A DNA stretch of 64,000 nucleotides. It comes from Oleiagrimonas sp964566965 (GTDB lineage: Bacteria > Pseudomonadota > Gammaproteobacteria > Xanthomonadales > Rhodanobacteraceae). The translations under genes and the position numbers were made by a program. Below the pieces are notes generated by a model. It did no database searches and had not been told where the DNA came from. It worked only from the letters and a program-made list of their open reading frames with translations. The stretch lies in contig CAZMKO010000001.1 in the NCBI GenBank assembly GCA_964566965.1, forward strand, positions 1 to 64,000, read 5' to 3'. Position 1 is the first letter of the stretch, and every line of letters starts with the position of its first letter. Below are positions 58,465 to 64,000 of this stretch, piece by piece.

Positions 58465-59448
58465 ATGGACGCACGCGTGATCGTCGTGGGCAGCTACAAC
58501 CAGGACCATGTCTGGCATCTGCCACGCATGGTGCGTGCCGGGGAAACCCTGCGCGGCCACGGTTTCAGCACCGGCGCCGGCGGCAAGGGCTTCAACCAGG
58601 CCGTGGCCTGCGTGCGCCAGGGCGTGGCGACCGCCTTCATCGGCGCGCGCGGTGACGATGCGCTCGGCGACAAGGCCGTGCGCCTGGCCACCAACGAGCG
58701 GATCGAGGGTTTGTGGCAGGTGGAATCGGCCCACCCCACCGGCAGTGCCTGCATCCTGATCGACGAGCAGGGTCAGAATCGCATCATTGTGGATCTGGGC
58801 GCCAACGAGCACCTCAGTAACGCGCATATCGATGCGCAGGCGTCGGCATTCGGCTCGGCCAGCGTCCTGCTGGCGCAAATGGAGACGGCCATGGACACGT
58901 TGGTCCATGTCCTGCGCCGCGGGCGTGAACATGGCGTGCTGACCCTGCTCAATCCGGCTCCCGTGCACCCTGACACGAATGCCGAGTGCTTGCGTCTGGC
59001 CGACGTGCTGTTGCCCAACGAAGGCGAGTTCGCCGAGCTGTGCAGCCGATTCGCGGGTCGGGATGTCGAAGCCGACGCCGTGGCCGACATGGATGACGCC
59101 ACGTTGCACGCCATGGCACGACGCCTCACCGACGCCAGCGTGGTGATTACGCTGGGTGCAAACGGCTGCTTCGTCTCGCACGGCGAAAACCGGCGCGGTG
59201 ATACCGAAGCCTGCTACCGGCTGGCACCGGAAACAGTGCGTGTGGTGGATACCACCGGTGCCGGTGATGCCTTCTGCGGTGCACTGGCCGCAGCCAGCGT
59301 GCGCATGGCCGACAGGCCGTTCCGTGATGCCGTGGTGCACGCCAACCGGGTCGGCGCCATGGCCACCGAACACCACGGCGCGGCCGCGGCCATGCCGCAT
59401 TTTGCCGAGGTCATGCCGCGCTTCAAGGCGGACTGCCGGAAGTCGTAG
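58465..59448 (+). CDS. rbsK: Ribokinase
   Basis: PfkB-fold kinase of 327 residues that phosphorylates ribose. The N-terminal VVGSYNQDHVWHLPRMVRAGETLRG and GAGGKGFNQAVACVRQG are typical ribokinase signature 1; the C-terminal DTTGAGDAFCGALAA is signature 2 with the catalytic Asp. Seen with the nucleoside permease three bases upstream, it probably recovers ribose from imported nucleosides. Confidence 0.88.
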   Translation: MDARVIVVGSYNQDHVWHLPRMVRAGETLRGHGFSTGAGGKGFNQAVACVRQGVATAFIGARGDDALGDKAVRLATNERIEGLWQVESAHPTGSACILIDEQGQNRIIVDLGANEHLSNAHIDAQASAFGSASVLLAQMETAMDTLVHVLRRGREHGVLTLLNPAPVHPDTNAECLRLADVLLPNEGEFAELCSRFAGRDVEADAVADMDDATLHAMARRLTDASVVITLGANGCFVSHGENRRGDTEACYRLAPETVRVVDTTGAGDAFCGALAAASVRMADRPFRDAVVHANRVGAMATEHHGAAAAMPHFAEVMPRFKADCRKS

Positions 59449-59477
59449 CCGGATCCGGCGCCGAAGCGGGATCGGAC

Positions 59478-59638
59478 CATCGCGGCCATGGGCCGCTCCC
59501 ACAGGGAACCTCGAAAAACCGGATACTGGACATCAACCTGTGGGAGCGGCTTCAGCCGCGATCAGCGCTTGCGGTATCTCGCCATCGCGGCTGAAGCCGC
59601 TCCCACAAAAAGCATGGTTTTTCGAGGTCCCCCACAGG
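59478..59638. repeat. Composite REP element, orientation 2
   Basis: The reverse complement of this segment repeats the composite of 56259-56399 almost base for base: CTCGAAAAACC, an inverted pair of TGGGAGCGGCTTCAGCCGCG (59540-59562 and 59583-59606), then GGTTTTTCGAGG. A GGCCATGGGCCGC-type REP arm sits at 59478-59505. The 218-base gap from 59449 to 59666 holds nothing else. Confidence 0.88.
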
Positions 59639-59666
59639 ACTTGCCTGGGCTTTCAGGGAGCCTTTG

Positions 59667-60458
59667 TCAGCCCTCGAACACCTGGCGCAGGGTTTCCTGG
59701 TCGGGCGGCATGCCGCGCAGGGCATGAATCTTGCCGTTCTTGTCCTTGTAGACGATGGCCGGCGTGCCGTAAAAACCAAGCCTGGTCATCAGGTTGTTGT
59801 TGGCGTCGATCTTCTTGCGCGTCGCGGCGTCCACGTCGCCCGAAGGCTTCGGGTTCTTGCCGAAGTTATCCTCGTTCTTCTGCCAGGCCGCGGTGGCGTC
59901 GTCGGCCGCCAGGATGGAAGCCGCACGCGGCAGACTGTCCGGCGAAATCACCGCCACCAGAATGTTGCGGACCTGCACGTCGCCGCGTTCCAACCACGCC
60001 TGCGAGGCCTTCCAGAAATGGTGGCAATAGGGGCACTCGGCATCGGTGAACACGTACACCACGCGCTTGGCGTCCGGATCGCCCTCGACCACCCAGGTCG
60101 ACGCGGCCATCGCCTTCCACTGCTCGGCGCCCAGCCCGGCATCGGCCGCATCACGCATGGCCGGCATGGTCAGGTCCTTGCCGTCCAGATCGTACAGCGA
60201 ACCGACCACCAGGTGCTTGCCGTCCGGCAGCAGGTACACCGGCAACTGTTGTCCGCGGTAGTTGCCGACAAAGCCCTGGTAGCCATCCGGCGCTTCCAGC
60301 GCGCCGGTGATCTCCACGCCGCTGCCGGCAAGCGCTTTTTCGACGGTGCTGCTGGCCGCGGCCGGTGCGTCCGCGGAGGCCTTCTGGTCATCGGGGGCGT
60401 TGGCCTGGACACAACCGGCCAGGGCGAGGGAGGCCAGCAGGCCAATGGCAAATCTCAT
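59667..60458 (-). CDS. DsbG-like thiol:disulfide protein, predicted lipoprotein
   Basis: Thioredoxin-fold disulfide protein of 263 residues. A DsbC/DsbG-type N-terminal dimerisation region (SGVEITGALEAPDGYQGFVGNYRGQQLPVYLLPDG) precedes the catalytic domain with TDAECPYCHHFWKASQAWL; CPYC is the DsbG active site (DsbC has CGYC). The cis-proline is in FYGTPAIVYKDKNGKI. Unlike E. coli DsbG it has a lipobox, LALAGC, so Cys16 is probably lipidated. Last gene of the tsdBA-porin-tlpA-dsbG operon; 8 bases separate it from the TlpA gene. Confidence 0.85.
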   Translation of the reverse strand: MRFAIGLLASLALAGCVQANAPDDQKASADAPAAASSTVEKALAGSGVEITGALEAPDGYQGFVGNYRGQQLPVYLLPDGKHLVVGSLYDLDGKDLTMPAMRDAADAGLGAEQWKAMAASTWVVEGDPDAKRVVYVFTDAECPYCHHFWKASQAWLERGDVQVRNILVAVISPDSLPRAASILAADDATAAWQKNEDNFGKNPKPSGDVDAATRKKIDANNNLMTRLGFYGTPAIVYKDKNGKIHALRGMPPDQETLRQVFEG

Positions 60459-60466
60459 GGAAAAAC

Positions 60467-61291
60467 TCACTCTGCAGGGGAAAAATCGGCGCGTTCGAGA
60501 TGCACGCGAAGCGAGGCTTCGGTCAGCGGACCCACCCGCATGTCGCGCAGCCGGCCGCCGGCATCGATGAACAGCGTAGTGGGATAACCCGGGGCGTTGT
60601 AGTGCCGTGACATGTCGCTGCCGCTGTCGATCAGAACATGTTCGGGGGCCAGTTTCTCGCTTTCCAGCCAGGCATGGACGGCCCGCGCGGATTCGCCCTG
60701 GTCGACGAACACGAAATCCACGTCCGGGGTGTGATGGCTGGCATGCACCAGCATGGGCATCTCGGCGCGGCACGGGCCACACCAGGTGGCCCACAGGTTG
60801 ACGACCAGCGGTCGGCCGCGCAGGGACGACAAGCTCGTGGTGCTGCCGTCGAGACGGCGCAGGACCACGTCCGGCAGCGCGGGATGCGCGGCATGCTGCA
60901 GCTGCCAGGCCGCCAGCCCCACCAGCGCCCACACGGCCAGACCGCAACCCACGCTGGCCGGCAGCACGCGACGCTGCTCGGGCCGGCGCCACACCCACCA
61001 GACCGTGCCCAACGCCAGCACCAGCACACCGAACGGCCACCAGAAACCGCCATCGCGGATGTCCAGCATGCTCCAGGGCGAGGTCCGGTAGGCGGACCAC
61101 CAGCACACCACCCACCCGACCCGTGCCGCCAGCAACGACGCCAGCACCAGGTACCACAACGGCGCTCCGGCATCGGGGTGTCCGCGGCGTTTCAGAAAGC
61201 CCGCCACCAGGTTGGCGGCGGCAAATCCCAGGGCGAGCGCCAGTACGTCCACGGCCAGGACCCATGGGCCGACGGAAACGGCTTGTGCCAT
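60467..61291 (-). CDS. TlpA-type thioredoxin with N-terminal membrane domain
   Basis: Membrane-anchored thiol-disulfide protein of 274 residues. The first ~130 residues have about four hydrophobic segments (VLAVDVLALALGFAAANLVAG, LWYLVLASLLAARVGWVVCWW, WWPFGVLVLALGTVWW, GLAVWALVGLAAW), reminiscent of the LGT-like membrane domain fused to some TlpA proteins. The C-terminal TlpA/AhpC-like domain has WATWCGPCRAEMPML (CxxC) and GYPTTLFIDAGG. It likely delivers electrons or oxidising power in the periplasm, for example to cytochrome c maturation or to the DsbG-like protein beside it. Starts 1 base after the porin stop. Confidence 0.82.
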   Translation of the reverse strand: MAQAVSVGPWVLAVDVLALALGFAAANLVAGFLKRRGHPDAGAPLWYLVLASLLAARVGWVVCWWSAYRTSPWSMLDIRDGGFWWPFGVLVLALGTVWWVWRRPEQRRVLPASVGCGLAVWALVGLAAWQLQHAAHPALPDVVLRRLDGSTTSLSSLRGRPLVVNLWATWCGPCRAEMPMLVHASHHTPDVDFVFVDQGESARAVHAWLESEKLAPEHVLIDSGSDMSRHYNAPGYPTTLFIDAGGRLRDMRVGPLTEASLRVHLERADFSPAE

Positions 61292-61292
61292 G

Positions 61293-62330
61293 TCAGAACG
61301 CGATCTGGGCCCAGACGCCGGCCTCGTTGACCGATGTCAGGTGCACGCCGTCACGGCTGAGCCGTTCGCGCTTGAGCACCGCGGCCAGGCGCAGCCAGTC
61401 GGTGGTTTTCCATTCCACGCCGAGGTTGCTGTAGCGGTCGCGGCGCTCGGGATCGAGCCGACGCGACGGCTTGTAATGGTCGTGGCGGGCGAACACCGCG
61501 ACCACCGGCGTCACCTGCATGCTGGCCCAAGCCGACCATCCCTGGCTGCGATCCGAGCCCGGCGTGGTGACGCGGGTGAAGTCGTCGGCACGGAACCATT
61601 GCCCGCCGAGGCGCCAGCGACTGTCCATGTAGGCCGCGATCAGGCTCCACCGGGTGGCCGTGTGCTCGCGATGCAGGGCACCGGCATCCTCGCCCAGGGT
61701 GCCGCGATAACCTCCCACGCCGACCATGGTGTGCTCGCTGGGCTGGAACGACACCCGGGCCGCCACGTCCGGGCCGTTGCCCAGGCGCGGCTTCTGGTAT
61801 CCGGCACCGGTGACCACCGAGGCGGCATAGTCGACCCGGCCGTCGGCACCCAGCGTGCCCAGCGCATGTACGCCCCAGTCGGCGGCGTTGCCGACCTTGG
61901 CGCGGATGGTCAGGTCCTTCTCGACATAGCGGTAGCCGTACCACTGGTTCACCAATCCCTGCCACGGCATCGGCGCCGAGCCCAGACGCAGCGTGAAGGC
62001 CTTGCTGAACTCGCCCTCCATGTAGGCATGGCGCAGCCACACGTCGGTCGGGTCGTCGTGGCGCATCCAGTGCACGTCGGTGGTGAGATGTGCCGACCAC
62101 ACGTCGCTGAAGCGATGGTCGATATTGATGAAAAAGCGTGTCAGGTCGGCCTGGGTGCCACTGTCGTCGGTACGCACACCGTTGACATGTTGCTCCAGGT
62201 CGCTGGCGTTGAGGAAAATCTTGGTGCCGACGTGGGTCTCGCCCACGTCGAGATCATCCGCATGCGCCACGCCGGCCGCCATCAGCGGCAGCATGCCCAG
62301 CGTCCCGAGCAAGAAGTGCTTCAGGGTCAT
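61293..62330 (-). CDS. Outer-membrane beta-barrel porin
   Basis: Exported barrel protein of 345 residues with signal peptide (FLLGTLGMLPLMAAGVAHA) and a C-terminal aromatic residue (WAQIAF), as expected for an outer-membrane barrel. Alternating amphipathic strands run throughout (GTKIFLNASDLEQ, VWSAHLTTDVHWMRH, RWRLGGQWFRADDF). The TRFFINIDHRFSDVW and FRLGSAPMPW-type segments resemble O/P-type or general anion porins, but the subfamily is unsure. It overlaps the TsdA-like gene by 4 bases (ATGA). A role in thiosulfate or tetrathionate passage is a guess from context. Confidence 0.75.
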   Translation of the reverse strand: MTLKHFLLGTLGMLPLMAAGVAHADDLDVGETHVGTKIFLNASDLEQHVNGVRTDDSGTQADLTRFFINIDHRFSDVWSAHLTTDVHWMRHDDPTDVWLRHAYMEGEFSKAFTLRLGSAPMPWQGLVNQWYGYRYVEKDLTIRAKVGNAADWGVHALGTLGADGRVDYAASVVTGAGYQKPRLGNGPDVAARVSFQPSEHTMVGVGGYRGTLGEDAGALHREHTATRWSLIAAYMDSRWRLGGQWFRADDFTRVTTPGSDRSQGWSAWASMQVTPVVAVFARHDHYKPSRRLDPERRDRYSNLGVEWKTTDWLRLAAVLKRERLSRDGVHLTSVNEAGVWAQIAF

Positions 62331-63394
62331 TGGCCGGCTCCGGAGGTGCCCTGTCCCAGCATGTGGCCGTTGACTTCGGTGCCGTACAACGACCACTTGG
62401 TGTCGTGGTATTGCTTGCGCGTGGCGGCGATGTCGCCCTCGAAACGCGGGTCCTGCGGACGCTCATGGCTGTCCATGAACATGGCCACGTCCCACGCCTC
62501 CTGGTCGCTGAGGGTGCCGCCACGGCTCAACGGCATGTTGGCCTTGATGAAGGCCGCCGCGTTGTTGAGCTGGTGCATGCCCGCGCCCCAGTTGAACGAG
62601 TCGGGCCCCCACAACGGCGGGAACACGTACTCGCCGGCCACCTTCCGGCCCTGCCCGTCGTTGCCGTGGCACATGGCACAGCTCTTGGCGAACACCTTCT
62701 TGCCACGTTCGTAATCCGGTTTCTCGGGCGGCTCGTAGCCCTGTTTGGGATAGCCGAAGCCCTCCATGTCCATGCCGGTCGGCACGCCGGTGGCCATCCA
62801 GTAGGCGTATGTCGACAGCGCCTTGATGACCTCGCTGTCGGGCGGCGGCGCCTTGCCGTTCATGCTGAACCGGAAGCAGCCCTGCAGGCGTTCGGTAAAG
62901 GTGTTGACCTTGTCGTTCTTGGAGCGGTAGCGCGGATAACGCACCCAGGCCGCCCACATCGGTGCCGAGTCGGCACGGCGCCCGGCATCCAGGTGGCAAT
63001 TGCTGCAGTTGAGATCGTTGCCGGCGTATTCACCGGCGTTGTCGGCGGTATGCAGGAAAATATCGCGCCCCTTGCGTACCATGTCGCCGAACTTGCCCTG
63101 CGGAATCTGGTCCTCCGACGGCGGCTGGAAGGCACCCTTCACCGGCTTCGCGTCGTCGGCCCAGGTCGGTGCGGCGCTGGCCGCGCCCGCCGCGGCGGCG
63201 GCGGTGTCGGCCGACGTCGCGGCATCGGCGCCGGTGGCGGCCGTACCGGTCCCGGCGGGCGCACTCGTCGTGCCGGTAGCGGACGACGATCCGGCCGGGG
63301 TCGGGGCCTGCGACGCCGAATGGTCGGAACAGGCGCCGAGCATCAGGCCCGAGCCGGCCATCGCGAGAACGAGCATGTGGCGTGCGATATTCAT
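62327..63394 (-). CDS. tsdA: TsdA-like thiosulfate dehydrogenase (diheme cytochrome c, lipoprotein)
   Basis: Diheme c-type cytochrome of 355 residues. A lipobox (LMLGAC) predicts lipidated Cys22, then an Ala/Thr/Gly/Ser-rich linker (about 25-75). Heme motif 1 is CSNCH (about 129-133) in NCSNCHLDAGRRADSAPMW; heme motif 2 is CAMCH (about 237-241). The stretch RLQGCFRFSMNGKAPP contains the Cys that serves as an axial ligand of heme 1 in TsdA, and PPLWGPDSFNWGAGMHQ and QEAWDVAMFMDSHERPQDPRF match TsdA. TsdA oxidises two thiosulfates to tetrathionate or does the reverse. It overlaps the diheme cytochrome upstream by 4 bases. Confident on family; reaction direction unknown. Confidence 0.82.
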   Translation of the reverse strand: MNIARHMLVLAMAGSGLMLGACSDHSASQAPTPAGSSSATGTTSAPAGTGTAATGADAATSADTAAAAAGAASAAPTWADDAKPVKGAFQPPSEDQIPQGKFGDMVRKGRDIFLHTADNAGEYAGNDLNCSNCHLDAGRRADSAPMWAAWVRYPRYRSKNDKVNTFTERLQGCFRFSMNGKAPPPDSEVIKALSTYAYWMATGVPTGMDMEGFGYPKQGYEPPEKPDYERGKKVFAKSCAMCHGNDGQGRKVAGEYVFPPLWGPDSFNWGAGMHQLNNAAAFIKANMPLSRGGTLSDQEAWDVAMFMDSHERPQDPRFEGDIAATRKQYHDTKWSLYGTEVNGHMLGQGTSGAGQ

Positions 63395-64000
63395 TTCTTG
63401 CCTCCTTCGAGCTCGGGCGACTGCGCCGCGAACCACTCTGACACCGCCTTGATGTCCTTCTCGTCCAGTGCCGAGGCGACGTGTTTCATCAGATCCAGCG
63501 GATCGTTCTTGCGCGTGCCCTTTTTCCAGGCGTCTAGCTGGTTGCCGATATAAGTGGCCGACTGGCCCGCCAGGGCCGGGAAATGCTCGCCCACGCCAAC
63601 CCCGTGCGGGCCGTGGCACTGCACGCACCCGGGCACCTGGTCGTCCCAGCGCCCCCGTTCGGCCAATTGCCGGCCGAGCTTGTTGTCCTTTTGTTCCGAG
63701 GTGCCTTCGGTAGCCTGCGGAATCGGCAGGTTGGCGTAGTACTCGGCCATCAGCTTGCGCTCATCGTTGCTGAGCGCGGTGGCAATCGGCTTCATCACGG
63801 CGTTGTCGCGGGTGCCGTTGGCGAAATCATCCAGCTGGCGCTCCATGTAGGCGGCATCCAGCCCGGCCAGACGTGGATAGCCGGGGCCCTCCTGACCGGC
63901 GCCATCGGCTCCGTGGCAGGCCACACATGGCGGTGCACCATTGCCGTTGCCGGCCGTGGCGATCTTGGCGCCGGCATCCTGCGGAGCGGCCAGCGCGGTG
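63391..64000 (-). CDS. Diheme cytochrome c, TsdB-like, cut by window end
   Basis: C-terminal part of a c4-like two-domain cytochrome c; the N-terminus lies beyond base 64000. Two heme motifs are visible: CVACH (in PPCVACHGADGAGQEGPGYP) and CVQCH (in VPGCVQCHGPHGVGVGEHF), each followed by a Met-bearing helix (AVMKPIATALS and DLMKHVASALD). The order diheme cytochrome then TsdA-like enzyme fits TsdB-TsdA, where TsdB carries electrons from TsdA. It overlaps the tsdA-like gene by 4 bases (ATGA). Confidence 0.8.
   Translation of the reverse strand, partial: TALAAPQDAGAKIATAGNGNGAPPCVACHGADGAGQEGPGYPRLAGLDAAYMERQLDDFANGTRDNAVMKPIATALSNDERKLMAEYYANLPIPQATEGTSEQKDNKLGRQLAERGRWDDQVPGCVQCHGPHGVGVGEHFPALAGQSATYIGNQLDAWKKGTRKNDPLDLMKHVASALDEKDIKAVSEWFAAQSPELEGGKK

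Overview
The window is a GC-rich, gene-dense bacterial chromosome segment. Its gene set and order fit a gammaproteobacterium of the order Xanthomonadales (Lysobacterales), most like Rhodanobacteraceae. This is an inference from four things seen here: a PilS/PilR pair, a division and cell-wall (dcw) cluster that lacks murD, the block mraZ - rnpB - rsmI - lpoA - yraN, and several families of short dispersed repeats. No tRNA gene, 16S/23S rRNA gene, insertion sequence, prophage or CRISPR array was seen.

Layout. 0-3.4 kb: pilS-pilR, type IV pilus control. 3.5-7.3 kb (minus): a three-gene phosphorelay (CHASE3 kinase, stand-alone receiver, receiver-kinase-receiver hybrid). 7.4-14.4 kb: a mannoside-use locus, with a GH92 alpha-mannosidase divergent from a LacI-type regulator, sugar permease, PfkB-type kinase and AGE-family isomerase. 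14.4-17 kb: NUDIX hydrolase, ssb and an MFS exporter. 16.9-20.4 kb: ispB and two ubiquinone-type hydroxylases. 20.5-22.7 kb: a BtuM-like cobalamin importer, a PduO-type adenosyltransferase and a histone-deacetylase-like amidohydrolase. 22.7-29.7 kb: lptD-surA-pdxA-rsmA-apaG-apaH, the same order as in E. coli. 29.9-35.4 kb: secA, an M23 peptidase, a DciA-like protein and lpxC.

35.7-51.9 kb (minus) is the dcw cluster, transcribed mraZ-rsmH-ftsL-ftsI-murE-murF-mraY-ftsW-murG-murC-ddl-ftsQ-ftsA-ftsZ. Most neighbours overlap by a few bases. murD is missing, and the mraY-ftsW gap where it normally lies holds only repeats. Both mraY-ftsW and murC-ddl junctions are bracketed by inverted arrays of exactly four GGGACCC heptamers. 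A promoter and four 10-bp-spaced GTGG-type boxes precede mraZ. 52.3-56.1 kb: RNase P RNA with terminator, rsmI, lpoA and yraN. 56.2-59.6 kb: a UDG-family protein, a nucleoside permease and a ribokinase, set between REP-like composite repeats. 59.7-64 kb (minus): a compact operon of a diheme cytochrome c (cut by the window edge), a TsdA-like thiosulfate dehydrogenase, an outer-membrane porin, a membrane-anchored TlpA-type thioredoxin and a DsbG-like lipoprotein.

Most of the window is housekeeping. The least ordinary parts are the periplasmic sulfur/thiol redox operon at the right end, the mannoside operon, the BtuM-adenosyltransferase pair, and the repeat arrays placed at two junctions of the dcw operon. 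I found no convincing evidence of a wholly new defence or mobile system.
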